64,000 nucleotides of DNA from Nansenia antarctica (taxonomy: Eukaryota; Chordata; Actinopteri; Argentiniformes; Microstomatidae), in contig CAXDII010000112.1 in NCBI GenBank assembly GCA_963989245.1, positions 839,501 to 903,500 on the forward strand, read 5' to 3'. This document shows positions 11,140 through 21,902 of the stretch, in pieces. Each line of letters begins with the position of its first letter. Position 1 is the stretch's first letter. The notes under the pieces are model-generated. The model saw only the letters and a program-made list of their open reading frames with translations, had not been told where the DNA came from and searched no databases. Made by a program: the position numbers and the translations under genes.

Positions 11140-11455
11140 GACAATAACTAAACAAGTCCTGACAACAAAAATATATGTATAATATTGTATATAATGTTTT
11201 TTCTGTATATCACTGTAGACCACAGTCTCACTCACATATACACAACACAACACTGTTGTGTATAATACAGTTTTCTCAGTCGCTTTGGTGCATTTCTCAC
11301 ATCACTATTAACATTTGCACAACAGTTGTCAGTGTCATCAAAATGAAAAGTCCTGACACCATTGTTTATGAACAAGATAGTCAAATGGCTTTGTCATGTT
11401 TTCATTATGACAGTTCACTCTGTAAGTGTTTTCCAATGCAAAAAAATTAGATCTT
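11140..11455. other. Non-coding stretch with a possible IS630/Tc1-like end
   Basis: The segment around CAGTCGCTTTGGTGCATTTC resembles the terminal part of IS630/Tc1-type fish elements, but only one end is visible. It replaces, in copy 1, the region that holds a transposase-like fragment and minisatellite in copy 2 (51,149-51,912). No gene. Confidence 0.3.
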
Positions 11456-11922
11456 GAAAGTGAAACCGCAGGGTGCGTTCGTAAATTCGCTATGAGAGCG
11501 CCGGAGCGCACACCGGGTTCAACGTCATAAAGGGACCAGGTAATTTGATTGGACAAGAGGCATTCCATGGGTGCTAACCAGATTTCCAGGGCGAATTTAC
11601 GAACGCATGCTAGCGAATTCGACGATGAAAATCGTCAGAGGAGATATACGGGTTATTTTGATAAGCTGGACACATTTTGGGAATATATATTGGTACTTTC
11701 TCACCTGAAAACATCATAAACTTAAACTAAAATGACATGGTAACACTTGTAAAGGCAAAATCACAGCATTTTTTTTTTGAAAAAAAATGGAGGATTCATT
11801 TTTTCGCCCTCCAGCGATCTTTGTGCGTCAGTACACTCTTCTCTATGTTAAACTATCATAGTGCTGAATCACACCTCATCGCGATTGAATAAGGTCGCGA
11901 TCCGCCGCGGTCCTAGTGTTAA

Positions 11923-12032
11923 ACACTGTGTTAGATCTAGCCAAACTAGAAAGGTCCGTGGCCAGCATGCATGGCGCTCAAGCAAAGAATATTAGTTTAT
12001 GGACTTCCTTTATAGAATGTATGCAGAGGTGA
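11923..12032 (+). pseudogene. L1 ORF2 C-terminal end after the TTAA element
   Basis: Together with one TTAA this continues the frame broken at 7766 for about 36 codons and ends at TGA. It shows that the L1 frame was open when the TTAA element inserted. The 3' untranslated region follows to about 12,320. Confidence 0.8.
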
Positions 12033-12331
12033 TATGCATAACTTATGGTTTGTAATGGGGTGGGTATTGATATTTGAATATTATAGTATTTAATGTTTTA
12101 TGTTTATCCTATTAAGTTTATTTATTTTATTTGGTGGCATTTATGTTGAGCTGGTTTAAATCCTTCTTGAGGGTTTTTGGGCGGAGTAAGACCTTGGTGT
12201 GGGAGGGTGGGTAGGGGGAATGTATGCAGGTATGAAATGATGTGTATTTTGGTAATTGTTTTGTCATTGTCCTTTGTGTGTTTGTACATAAAATCAAAAT
12301 AAAAAATTGATCACAAAAAAAACAATTCAGT

Positions 12332-13320
12332 TGACTGTGACACGCCTCACATTTCCCTGTCGGTCGTGCACGCACCCCCGTGGTTTCCCCTAATACCTGC
12401 GGAAACCCAGCCCAATCTAAACCCAAAATTAGGGGGTGCATGAGGCTCGGACTAGCCGCCGCCTTGACACTATATTTTTTTCCCCCATAACGAATTTCGA
12501 TGGGGACCACCGGATACTGGTGACAATCCCCATGTATACACAGTATCCCAACCCGCGATGCCTCTAACAATGCCCCGGGTCGAACCAGGCGCTGGTGGAT
12601 CATGGTCTGTCCGGCACCAGAATCCAACAGCGCCTGGTGCGTCTCGCGCTGTACCCTTACTGGGATGTAAAACGCCTGTCCTGGACGCGGGGGAGGGGTC
12701 GGACTGCCGACGACGCGGATTACCTGACCCACCTCCATCTCGGGGCAGTCCCGGCGGAGGTGGCCAGGCTGTCCGCATCGCCAGCATCCCTCCTCTACCG
12801 CTCGTGGGACCGTCTGTGGGGTGGAGGTTGGCCCCCCGTGTGTGTTCCTCCCCCCGGTGGCCCGCCCCGTCCTCCGGGCAGGCGTTGGTGGCTCCCGCCG
12901 CAGCTCCACCCCAGGCCGTACCCCAGGCCGCGCCCCGCCGGCCCGTTGGCGCGGGGTCGGGGTAGGGCGCGGGTCGAGGTAGGGCGCGGGCCCGGGGCTG
13001 GGCCCGGGGCTGGGCCCGGGGCTGGAACCTGCGGTCGGGGCAGGTGGTTGTCGGGGAAGGGGTCGAGAACGGCCTCCGGCTCGTCCCGCACCCCCCTCCC
13101 CTGGGCCCGAACCCGGGGACCTCCCCCGGGTGGCTCGGTGCGGTCCAGTAGCTCGCGGAGCATGGCCCGCTGCTCCGCCTGTCCCCGCACCAACTCCGCC
13201 GCCATCACCTCCTGCGCCTGTAGCATCCGGGCCAGGTGTGTCACCACCTGGATCGATGAGTCCATGGTCCTCTGGGCGTGTGTGCCGACCCCCTCTCTGT
13301 GCCCCACGTTGGGCGCCAGA
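12332..13320 (-). pseudogene. Ty3/Gypsy gag-protease fragment
   Basis: On the minus strand a gag N-terminal frame (about 13,265 down to 12,795; it begins MDSSIQ) is followed, after a frame change, by a frame with one CCHC zinc knuckle (CWRCGQPGHLRRDC) and an aspartic protease with LLDSGAGQT and LILGLDW. Reverse transcriptase, RNase H and integrase are absent because the element is cut off where the L1 inserted. A primer-binding site and one LTR lie just upstream. It is a truncated remnant, very GC-rich compared with its neighbours. No restored product is proposed. Confidence 0.88.
13301..13318 (-). promoter_or_regulatory. Retroelement primer-binding site
   Basis: Two bases inside the LTR edge the minus strand reads TGGCGCCCAACGTGGGGC, which matches the primer-binding site used with a lysine tRNA in some retroelements. 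Its position, spacing and orientation agree with the gag fragment that follows. Confidence 0.85.
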
Positions 13321-13938
13321 TGTAAGAGTCTCTAGGCACAGAGGGAGGTCGACACAGAGGAACCGTTGCAGAATATGCTTTTATTTAGTCCAGCACAGCT
13401 CAGCACCGTCACTGACGTGCTGAGCGAGTCTTTTCCCCCCCGCTGCTTCTCCCTTCCGGGACCCGCACCCGCTGTTCTCCCTTTCGGGACCCGCTCCCGC
13501 TGTCTCTCCCTTTCGGGACCCGCTCCGCGACCCGCCCCCTCTCGGGACTCGTTCGCTCCCGGCAGAGCCCTCGCTCTCGCCCCGCTGCTCCTCCCTTTTG
13601 GGACCCGCTCCGTCCGCCCGCTCCTGGCAGAGCCCTCGCTCTCGCCCCGCTGCTCCTCCCTTTCGGGACCCGCTCCGTCCGCCCGGCTCCCCGCACCTCA
13701 CCCCCCTTCGGGATCTCGTGCGTCCTCGCCGCGGCTCTCTCTCTTTCTCTGTCTCACAGTGTCTCTCCGCGGCAGGTACTTCCTGCCCTACTCATCTCCC
13801 GAGGGAACAAACACACACAGGTTAAATAGACCAGTGGGACAACGAGTCTGATCACTGACACCTGTCCGTAATCAGCCCATTCCCCTCCAACGGCAGTCTG
13901 GCTCCCTCTGCAGGCCAGAACGCGCCATGTTCCCCACA
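13321..13938 (-). mobile_element. Gypsy 5' LTR, 618 bp
   Basis: On the minus strand the LTR begins TGTGGGGAACATGG and ends CTCTTACA, that is TG...CA. An AATAAA signal lies at about 13,380-13,385 near its 3' end. It is strikingly GC-rich with imperfect repeats of TTCGGGACCCGCTCCG type. The partner LTR is not in the window, so the insertion cannot be dated from LTR divergence. Confidence 0.85.
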
Positions 13939-14423
13939 ATCTATATCTATGCTATGACCCGGAGCCAGTCCAAAACTTTCAACTTTTTGGCTCTGAAAAA
14001 CTCCCTAGTTGCTATTGCAGGTTGTTTTGGATCGTCAACTTACTGTATGATGGCTTCCTTGAATTTCCTTATTTCCTTGAATAAATACAATTCCTTGTAT
14101 TTATACCATGGCTATATAGCAATTATGCTAATTAACCATTGTGTTACTCCCCCAATCCACTTGGTCATACAATTTGACCTTTTGACCTTTGTATTATGTT
14201 GGGACAAACTCACACGTATATGACGTACAGGCATGTTTATATTATTTTATTTTATTACACCTTTTCTTTAACATATTTGAGAAACCAGAGAGACACCATC
14301 ATGTTTTGCAGTATAAACTATAGGTTTATTTCTATTTAAAATAATATTCTTCTTTTTGACAACTTTGCTCAATGTTTTGCACAAAATGTGTTTGTAACCC
14401 TGTATATGTTCATATTCTTACAG
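13939..14423 (+). other. 3' part of zinc-finger last intron, copy 1
   Basis: From about 14,130 the sequence is nearly identical to 53,205-53,496, up to the polypyrimidine tract and the acceptor TTCTTACAG. This is the only part of the intron that does not look like a repeat. 13,939-14,130 has no match in copy 2 and nothing recognisable. Confidence 0.75.
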
Positions 14424-16024
14424 ATGAGCAGAGCTCCAACCCAGGTTCAGACCACGAGCCCAGCTCCACCACATCAGGGAACCATCAACAACACAGACAC
14501 TCAGGAGAGAAAACACACCACTGCTCCCAATGTGGCAAGAGTTTCAAGCATAAAGGAGACCTAATTGTACACCAGAGAATACACACAGGAGAGAAACCAT
14601 ACCAGTGCACACAGTGTGGCAAGAGTTTCAGTCAGGCAGAAAGCCTAAAAGCACACCAGAGAATACACACAGGAGAGAAACCATACCAGTGCTCCCTGTG
14701 TGGGAAGAGTTTCAATGATGCAGTACACCTAAATACACACCAGAGAATACACACAGGAGAGAAACCATACCAGTGCACACAATGTGGCAAGAGTTTCACT
14801 CGGGCAGAAAGCCTAAAAGCACACCAGAGAATACACACAGGAGAGAAACCATACCAGTGCACACAGTGTGGGAAGAGTTTCAATCAAGCAGGACACCTAA
14901 AGAGACACCAGAGAATACACAAGAAACCATACCAGTGCACACAGTGTGGCAAGAGTTTCAGTCAGGCAGAAAGCCTAAAAGCACACCAGAGAATACACAC
15001 AGGAGAGAAACCATACCAGTGCACACAGTGTGGCATGAGTTTCAATCGGGAACAAAACCTAAAGAGCCACCTGAGAATTCACACAGGAGAGAAACCATAC
15101 CAGTGCACACAGTGTGGCAAGAGTTTCAATCGGGAACAAAACCTAAAGAGCCACCTGAGAATTCACACAGGAGAGAAACCATACCAGTGCACACAGTGTG
15201 GCAAAAGTTTCAATCAAGCAGGAGACCTAAAGATACACCAGAGAATACACACAGGAGAGAAACCATACCAGTGTACACAGTGTGGCAAGAGTTTCAGTCA
15301 GGCAGAAAGCCTAAAAGCACACCAGAGAATACACACAGGAGAGAAACCATACCAGTGCACACAGTGTGGCAAGAGTTTCAATCAAGCAGGAGGCCTAAAG
15401 AAACACCAGAGAATACACACTGGAGAGAAACCATACCAGTGCACACAGTGTGGCAAGAGTTTCAATCAAGCAGGAGACCTAAAGAAACACCAGAGAATAC
15501 ACACAGGAGAGAAACCATACCAGTGTACACAGTGTGGCAAGAGTTTCAGTCAGGCAGAAAGCCTAAAAGCACACCAGAGAATACACACAGGAGAGAAACC
15601 ATACCAGTGCACACAGTGTGGCAAGAGTTTCAGTCAGGCAGAAAGCCTAAAAGCACACCAGAGAATACACACAGGAGAGAAACCATACCAGTGCACACAG
15701 TGTGGCAAGAGTTTCAATCGGGAACAAAACCTAAAGAGCCACCTGAGAATTCACACAGGAGAGAAACCATACCAGTGCACACAGTGTGGCAAGAGTTTCA
15801 ATCGGGAACAAAACCTAAAGAGCCACCTGAGAATTCACACAGGAGAGAAACCATACCAGTGCACACAGTGTGGCAAGAGTTTCAATCAAGCAGGAGACCT
15901 AAAGATACACCAGAGAATACACACAGGAGAGAAACCATACCAGTGCACACAGTGTGGGAAGAGTTTCAATCAAGCAGGAAACCTGAAGAAGCATCAGAGA
16001 GGAAGAATCTGCAGGAGTGTGTGA
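14424..16024 (+). CDS. C2H2 zinc-finger protein, last exon, copy 1
   Basis: This is the finger-bearing last exon of a teleost C2H2 zinc-finger gene, presumably a nuclear DNA-binding protein. The acceptor is TTCTTACAG at 14,415-14,423 and the exon opens DEQSSNPGS in phase 1. It has 17 complete fingers of the form QCTQCGKSF...LKxHxRIH with HTGEKPY linkers, plus an 18th that lacks its last His. The linker between fingers 5 and 6 has lost TGE. Several 84-bp units are identical or nearly so (SQAESLKA, NREQNLKS and NQAGDLK types recur), which indicates recent unequal crossover or gene conversion. The last residues GRICRSV come from an antisense L2-type LINE fragment that matches about 59,915-60,000. 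The upstream exons are outside the window. The DNA target is unknown. Confidence 0.9.
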
Positions 16025-16960
16025 TGTTCACCACACCGGATAAGTGGTTGTTGAAGATCACTCCACGGTTCTTGCCACCAGAGGGAGGCATCGAGCAGTC
16101 CACCCTGCCACAGGTCGTTATAACACCACCAGAGGGCAACGATGAGCAGACCCCACCTCCGTCCGAGGAGGATTCAATGCCAGCATTGGGTCTGGACTTG
16201 AACTATGACATCGAGCTGTTCCACAGGATTAACCTGGGTTTACCACCAATGACTGCAATGATGAATGTTTCTGCCATGATCTGCCAGATTGATTTGCTAT
16301 GAAATGTAGACCTACTTGCATAGGAATAGAATCAGGAAGTGAAACGTTGAACACATATACTCTGAGAGAAATCAACATATCCAAGCTACCCACTAGAATG
16401 GGGTTGATTGTGTTGCAAGATGTATAAGAAATGTGAGATAGGACCAATGTGATGTAGCTGAGACTTGAGATAGGATGTGTGCGCAATCTTGATGTTGATT
16501 AAAACAATGTTTTATGTTGAACTAGGGACAGAGCTTGAGGACAAAGGAGTTCCCCTTTTACTAAAATAAGCTCACTAGGCGTAAGAGCAAGTAACTTTCC
16601 CCTTCTTGACCAGATGGTCTCCGGGAGAGGAGAACTTCCTCTTTTTAGCTAGTAGCTAATAGTTTGAAGTGATCCCAGCCAATTGAGCTGTAAAACGTAG
16701 AGGGTTTCTTACTGAATAATACTTGGTCTCAGACTTGGATTATTTTTGGAACCGCCTTCACTTGTATTGGGGAAGTGAAACGAGGCTCTGCCGAGGGCCG
16801 ATTTCAACTCTGAGGATACAGGCTGGTGGCTGAAAGGAGAAATTAGGGCATCGGTCAAAGCCGAACTTCTCCATTACTTTTTTATATATATCAGATAGGC
16901 AGAGTATGGGAAGAACAAGGTTGGTCATTCATTTAATTTCCTTTTATTATTATTTTTAAC
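16025..16960. other. No gene seen; begins with LINE fragment
   Basis: About 16,000-16,075 resembles the antisense L2-type LINE at 59,915-60,005. The rest has no recognisable coding frame, splice signal or repeat end. A frame that continues from the zinc-finger array in another phase to 16,302 is a shadow of the 84-bp repeats and is not listed as a gene. Confidence 0.5.
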
Positions 16961-17359
16961 ATATAGTATGACTTATTTTTTTATATACTTTTTTTTCTTT
17001 TCTTTTTTTACATGAATAACAAAGAACAAAAAAACAGACAGGTCATCGTGGGTATTGCATTCTTACATATGTCCTCAATAGTTTGCTTTGTGTCACAGGT
17101 TACTTTGTCCATTAGTCATAATAGATTCAGGGAATATCAGTATCACTCTCAGTCCATCTTGTCCTCAGAGGGAATCAGTAAGGTTGTACAGGAACTTTGT
17201 GTGCCCTTATCCAATCTCTCAGTCACAGAAGGAATAATTGAGAAAATAGAATAAATGTTTTTAAAAAAAGTAAAATTAAACAGGTTGTGATACATTATAA
17301 AAATAAAAAACATACTGAGACCATTTGCGTTTGATAACACACAAACCCCCCATATAGAG

Positions 17360-18193
17360 CTAAGTTGGGGAAGAGGAGGCAGCATCTACCCCTCTGTATA
17401 ATATCCATTTCGACCAATACCTATACATTTTATCAACACATAATCTCAAGGAGAAGGTGAGACTCTCCATCTCAAACATTCCCTGTATTATTGTTATCCA
17501 CTCTCCTTTTGTTGGAGGATTCTTATTCAACCATTTCTTGGTTATTGCTTTTTTGCTAGCTACCATTAATATTTTAAGGAGGTACTTATCCTGAGTACTA
17601 AGTGTGGTCGGTATATTACCCAAATATACAATATCGAATCTACATTCAATCTCCATTCCCATTATCAAATTTATTTCTGAAATTATCTCTAGCCAATAGG
17701 ATTGAATTGCTGGGCATTCCCCAAAAAATGTGGTAGAAATCAGCCATTGAATTGTTGCACTCTCTCCAGCAATTCCCAGCTCCCGGTGTACCATTCTGTA
17801 AATATTTTCTTCTTGGGGTAATAAAAAACCTAATAATGTTCTTCCATGAAAATTCTCTCCATTGTCCAGAGCTAGAGGTGGTGGATTGTATTTTACATAT
17901 GTTCAACCATTCTTCCTCAGTTAGGACTATGTTTGCTTCCTTCTCCCACCTATCCCTAACATACTGTATAAGGTGGAGTGATTCTTGGTGGACTGTATAC
18001 TCAGATACATTCTTGACACCAGTTTCTTGTGGGTGTTGCCCTTATACGCATCAATACAAATGTTGACTAGACTCATTTCAGAAACCTCATTATTTTTTAT
18101 ATTCTTATCGAAGTAATGCCTCAGTTGTAAATACCTGTAGAAATCTTGTTTCTCTAGGTTGTGATTATCAATAAGATATTGAAAGCTCTTCAA
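17360..18193 (-). pseudogene. L1 ORF2 C-terminal domain pieces
   Basis: Three overlapping frames (18,193-17,927, 17,906-17,646 and 17,794-17,360) together give the region downstream of the reverse transcriptase, for example KSFQYLIDNHNLEKQDFYRYLQLR and the end segment with KKAITKKWLNKNPPT. The pieces are in different frames, so at least two frameshifts have occurred. Confidence 0.72.
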
Positions 18194-18284
18194 GCCTGTA
18201 TTAGATGAAATTAGGCAATATGATGTAATTCCCTTCCTGGTCCATTGTTTAAATCTTGGGTCCAGCTGTCCTGGTTTAAAATCT

Positions 18285-19313
18285 CTATGCCACCCATCTT
18301 AGCAGCTGTGCGTCTTTTTCAAGTTTTGAGTGTTTACATTCTTTGAACCAAATATTGAGAGCAACCTTCGTCCAACTACTTAATTCATCTGAGTACACAG
18401 TCTTAGAAGTTGTATCACCCAGTAAGGATTGAAGGGGGACATTCAGTTGACTCAGTTCTATGTCTTTCCATTTTGCGTTGTAATCATCATTACACCAGCA
18501 TACCAAGTATCTTAGTTGGGCTGCTTTATAATAATCCTCCAGGCAAGGGAGAGACATACCCCCCTTTTCTTTCAGTAATTGTAAGGTGTTGAATCGCACC
18601 CTAGGTTTCTGACCTTTCCACACAAACCTAGAGATCATTCGGTTCCAATCATCGAACTGTTTCTTTGGGATCTCTACTGGTAAAGATTGAAAAAATAATA
18701 ACAAAAGTGGCAGAATGTTCATTTTTATAGTCTCTATTCGATCATACATACTGAGCGTTAAGGGTAGCCATCTGTCTAAATCTGTTCTAATTTCCTTCGT
18801 GAGAGGGTTGTAGTTTACATTATAAATGTTAGTTAGTTTCTTTGGTATATTAACCCCTAGATATTTAATAACAGCTGCATTCCATTTAAAATGGTACTTT
18901 TTACGTATATTCTCCTGTGGTGAGTAATTGAAAGAAAGAGTTTGGGTTTTATGTACGTTTAATTTGTATCCCGAGTATGAGCCATACTTCACCAGACATG
19001 ACATGAGTTTAGGTAGGCTGGATTTTGGGTTGGATAGAGTCACCAGTACATCATCCGCATACAGAGATATTTTATGTTCCATTTCTTTAATTGAGATTCC
19101 TGTTATGGAGACATCTTCTCTTATGGCTTGTGCAAGTGCTTCTATGAATAACGAAAAGAGGGCGGGACTTAAATTGCATCCTTGACGACAGCCACGTTCG
19201 AGGTTAACTACTTTTGATAGGCTTCCATTTATTTTAATTCGGGCAGTTGGTAAGTAATATAAGGATTTAAGACATCCAATAACTGCATCATCAAAGCCAA
19301 AACGCTGTAGCAC
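18285..19313 (-). pseudogene. L1 ORF2 reverse transcriptase, main segment
   Basis: The 342-codon frame contains GCRQGCNLSPALFSLFIE (motif B), ISLYADDVLVTLS (motif C with the two catalytic Asp) and GYKLNVHKTQ, followed by KYLGVNIP and MNILP. The order and spacing are those of an L1-clade polymerase. It is separated by a stop and frameshift at 19,314-19,317 from the upstream RT motifs, and its C-terminal part is shifted. The catalytic motif is intact, unlike the L1 at 6144, but no complete protein can be made. Confidence 0.88.
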
Positions 19314-19316
19314 CAG

Positions 19317-19517
19317 TTATAAGAATTCCCATCGCCTCGAGTCGAAGGCCTTTTCCGCATCTAGGCTAATGGCTAGAGACTCTGATTTGCTTTTACTCAT
19401 GCTATCTATCAGATATAGGGCACGTCTCACATTATCTTGCGTCTGCCTGTTCTTGATAAAACCTGTTTGGTCTGTGTCAATCAAAACAGGAAGTATGTTT
19501 TCTAGTCGTTTTGCCAT
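19317..19517 (-). pseudogene. L1 reverse transcriptase N-terminal motifs
   Basis: The frame contains DQTGFIKNRQTQDNVRR and LDAEKAFDSRRWEFL, reverse transcriptase motifs 0/1 and A of L1 elements, where the Asp of DAEKAFD is catalytic. A stop ends it immediately before the next segment. Its upstream end joins directly to an ORF1 remnant, so the endonuclease domain is deleted. Confidence 0.85.
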
Positions 19518-19603
19518 TATTGATGCAAATAGTCGTAAATGCCTATGTTGTTTCTTCGGGAGCGTGCTTCGAGGTCTGTCAATTTTGCTTGGCGTTTTTC
19601 TTG

Positions 19604-20276
19604 AGTGTCTAAGGCTTGTCTAGTAGTATCTAAGGCTTGTCTAGTAGTGTCTAAGGCTTGTCTAGTAGTGTCTAAGGCTTGTCTAGTAGTGTCTAAGGCT
19701 TGTCTAGTAGTGTCTAAGGCTTGTCTAGTAGTGTCTAAGGCTTGTCTAGTAGTATCTAAGGCTTGTCTAGTAGTATCTAAGGCTTGTCTAGTAGTGTCTA
19801 AGGCTTGTCTAGTAGTGTCTAAGGCTTGTCTAGTAGTGTCTAAGGCTTGTCTAGTAGTGTCTAAGGCTTGTCTAGTAGTGTCTAAGGCTTGTCTAGTAGT
19901 ATCTAAGGCTTGTCTAGTAGTGTCTAAGGCTTGTCTAGTAGTATCTAAGGCTTGTCTAGTAGTGTCTAAGGCTTGTCTAGTAGTATCTAAGGCTTGTCTA
20001 GTAGTATCTAAGGCTTGTCTAGTAGTGTCTAAGGCTTGTCTAGTAGTATCTAAGGCTTGTCTAGTAGTATCTAAGGCTTGTCTAGTAGTGTCTAAGGCTT
20101 GTCTAGTAGTGTCTAAGGCTTGTCTAGTAGTATCTAAGGCTTGTCTAGTAGTGTCTAAGGCTTGTCTAGTAGTGTCTAAGGCTTGTCTAGTAGTATCTAA
20201 GGCTTGTCTAATAGTATCTAAGGCTTGTCTAGTAGTGTCTAAGGCTTGTCTAATAGTATCTAAGGCTTGTCTAGTA
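19604..20276. repeat. 21-bp minisatellite, part 1 (about 32 units)
   Basis: The unit TCTAAGGCTTGTCTAGTAGTG varies mainly at one position (GTG or ATC ending). Because 21 is a multiple of 3, both strands stay open (SKACLVV on plus, DTTRQAL on minus). It lies in the coiled-coil region of the L1 ORF1 remnant. Confidence 0.95.
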
Positions 20277-21242
20277 GGCAAGGCAAGGCAAGGCAAGTTT
20301 ATTTGTATAGCACATTTCATACAACAGGGGCAATTCAAAGTGCTTTACATGCATTATATAAAAATACAGCAAGAGGAGCATAAGAAAATAACAATTACAA
20401 TGAATAAAAGCAAATATAAGAAGTAAATAGATAAAACATTTAAAAAGACAATAGTTAATGGGAAAAAGACATTGATAGAAGTGTTTGTGTTTAATCATAT
20501 CCCTCCACATCCTTCTACATCCCTCTACATCCCTCTACATCCCTCCACATCCCTCTACATCCCTCTACATCCCTCTACATCCCTCCACATCCTTCTACAT
20601 CCCTCTACATCCCTCTACAACCCTCTACATCCCTCTACATCCCTCCACATCCCTCCACATCCCTCTACAACCCTCTACATCCCTCCACATTCCTCTACAT
20701 CACTCTACAACCCTCTACATCCCTCTACACCCCTCTACATCCCTCCACATTCCTCTACAAACCTCTACATCCCTCCACATCCCTCTACATCCCTCTACAT
20801 CCCTCCACATCCCTTCACATCCCTCTACATCCCTCTACATCCCTCTACATCCCTCCACATCCCTCTACATCCCTCCACATCCCTCTACATCCCTCTACAT
20901 CCCTCCACATCCCTCTACATCCCTCTACATCCCTCTACATCCCTCTACACCACTCCATATCCCTCCATCCCTCCACAAGAGGAGCATAAGAAAATAAAAA
21001 TTACAATGAATAAAAGCAAATATAAGAAGTAAATAGATAAAACATTTAAAAAGACAATAGTTAATGGAAAAAAGACATTGATAGAAGTGTTTGTGTTTAA
21101 TCATAACTGGTGCAAAACATGAAGGTTTTTAGCTTAGATTTAAATATTTTAAGGGTTTGGGCCTGTTTGATTTCTTCAGGGAGTTTGTTCCAGGAGCATG
21201 CAGCAGCGTGACTGAAAGCTGCTGCACCGTGTTTTGTTTTTT
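20277..21242 (-). mobile_element. Rex1-like LINE 3' fragment inserted in the 21-bp array
   Basis: It begins with GGCAA repeats and the 3' tail TTTATTTGTATAGCACATTT, and reads on the minus strand SWNKLPEEIKQAQTL-like near 21,190. About 130 bp (20,370-20,504) is directly repeated at 20,977-21,107 on the other side of a 10-bp minisatellite. The same 21-bp array continues after it, so the insertion split the array. Confidence 0.82.
20499..20965. repeat. 10-bp minisatellite (CCCTCTACAT), about 46 units
   Basis: Tandem units of CCCTCTACAT and CCCTCCACAT lie inside the Rex1-like LINE fragment. They are strongly pyrimidine-biased. Long open frames of LHPSTSLYIP type are produced by the repeat and are not genes. 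Confidence 0.95.
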
Positions 21243-21776
21243 AGTAGTGTCTAAGGCTTGTCTAGTAGTGTCTAAGGCTTGTCTAGTAGTGTCTAAGGCT
21301 TGTCTAGTAGTGTCTAAGGCTTGTCTAGTAGTATCTAAGGCTTGTCTAATAGTATCTAAGGCTTGTCTAGTAGTGTCTAAGGCTTGTCTAATAGTATCTA
21401 AGGCTTGTCTAGTAGTGTCTAAGGCTTGTCTAGTAGTGTCTAAGGCTTGTCTAGTAGTATCTAAGGCTTGTCTAGTAGTGTCTAAGGCTTGTCTAGTAGT
21501 ATCTAAGGCTTGTCTAGTAGTATCTAAGGCTTGTCTAGTAGTGTCTAAGGCTTGTCTAGTAGTATCTAAGGCTTGTCTAGTAGTATCTAAGGCTTGTCTA
21601 GTAGTGTCTAAGGCTTGTCTAGTAGTGTCTAAGGCTTGTCTAGTAGTGTCTAAGGCTTGTCTAGTAGTGTCTAAGGCTTGTCTAGTAGTGTCTAAGGCTT
21701 GTCTAGTAGTATATAAGGCTTGTCTAGTAGTGTCTAAGGCTTGTCTAGTAGTATCTAAGGCTTGTCTAGTAGTGAG
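21243..21776. repeat. 21-bp minisatellite, part 2 (about 25 units)
   Basis: Same unit and variants as at 19,604-20,276, in the same orientation. Part 1 and part 2 were one array before the Rex1-like insertion. Confidence 0.95.
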
Positions 21777-21902
21777 AGTGTGAAATTGTTAAGTGCAAGA
21801 ACACAAATGCTGTCTTTCACAAATCTATTATGATTTGTCTTGTTTTTACTCTTGTTCGGATAAATGGAGATACACAACAATACAGTGTTTTTGGTTTTCT
21901 AT

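Larger units (their letters stand above)
7771..11918. mobile_element. TTAA-flanked DNA element, copy 1 (piggyBac-like ends)
   Basis: The element starts CACTAGAACAGC and ends with the inverse of CACTAGGACCGC, flanked on both sides by TTAA (7767-7770 and 11,919-11,922). Removing it together with one TTAA restores the L1 reading frame, which proves the boundaries. TTAA targeting and duplication are hallmarks of piggyBac elements, but no piggyBac transposase is present. A copy of the same family at 49,412-52,481 is 3.07 kb. This one is longer because 8495-10,640 holds extra repeats. Confidence 0.82.
6133..12331 (+). mobile_element. 5'-truncated L1-type LINE with 11-bp target duplication
   Basis: An 11-bp direct repeat AACAATTCAGT (6133-6143 and 12,321-12,331) flanks the insertion. 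The left edge falls inside the reverse transcriptase gene (5' truncation), and the right edge follows a 3' untranslated region ending in an A-rich tail near 12,290-12,320. A TTAA-type element (7771-11,918) is inserted in the coding region. The L1 landed next to an older Gypsy remnant whose protease region continues at 12,332. Confidence 0.9.
16960..19590 (-). mobile_element. Degenerate L1-type LINE
   Basis: Reading from 19,590 down, the element has an ORF1 end, then, after a large internal deletion, ORF2 reverse transcriptase and its C-terminal domain, and a 3' region ending near the T-rich tract at 16,960-17,012. It is a different L1 family from the one at 6133. Several frameshifts and stops make it inactive. 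Confidence 0.8.
19517..21776 (-). pseudogene. L1 ORF1 remnant with expanded coiled coil
   Basis: Downstream (minus strand) of the 21-bp arrays the frame reads KLTDLEARSRRNNIGIY, the junction between coiled coil and RRM in L1 ORF1 proteins, which bind RNA as trimers. Just before it, the repeat gives ALDTTRQ in every unit: a seven-residue period that fits a heptad coiled coil. The frame of 19,517-20,338 is open through all 32 units. It ends at YDYLHQ, where ORF1 is deleted into ORF2. The array continues at 21,243-21,776 beyond a LINE insertion. Coiled-coil formation is inferred. Confidence 0.72.

Noticed and set aside
12558..13851. Several long plus-strand frames in GC-rich DNA
   Set aside because: They are opposite-strand shadows of the Gypsy gag-protease fragment and its GC-rich LTR.
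14773..16302. Long frame of about 509 codons overlapping the finger exon in another phase
   Set aside because: The 84-bp finger unit is a multiple of 3, so any stop-free frame repeats. The translation (HTVWQEFQSG repeats) is a shadow; its tail beyond 16,024 shows no domain.
19605..20426. Plus-strand frame of SKACLVV repeats
   Set aside because: It is the complement of the 21-bp array. The minus strand has the L1 ORF1 context, the plus strand has none.
20472..21032. Plus-strand frames rich in HPSTSLYIP
   Set aside because: They are produced by the 10-bp CCCTCTACAT array inside a LINE.
21243..21776. CRISPR-like appearance of regular repeats
   Set aside because: Units are contiguous, without unique spacers, in a vertebrate genome. 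It is a minisatellite. The same applies to 25,254-26,281 and 51,340-51,912.
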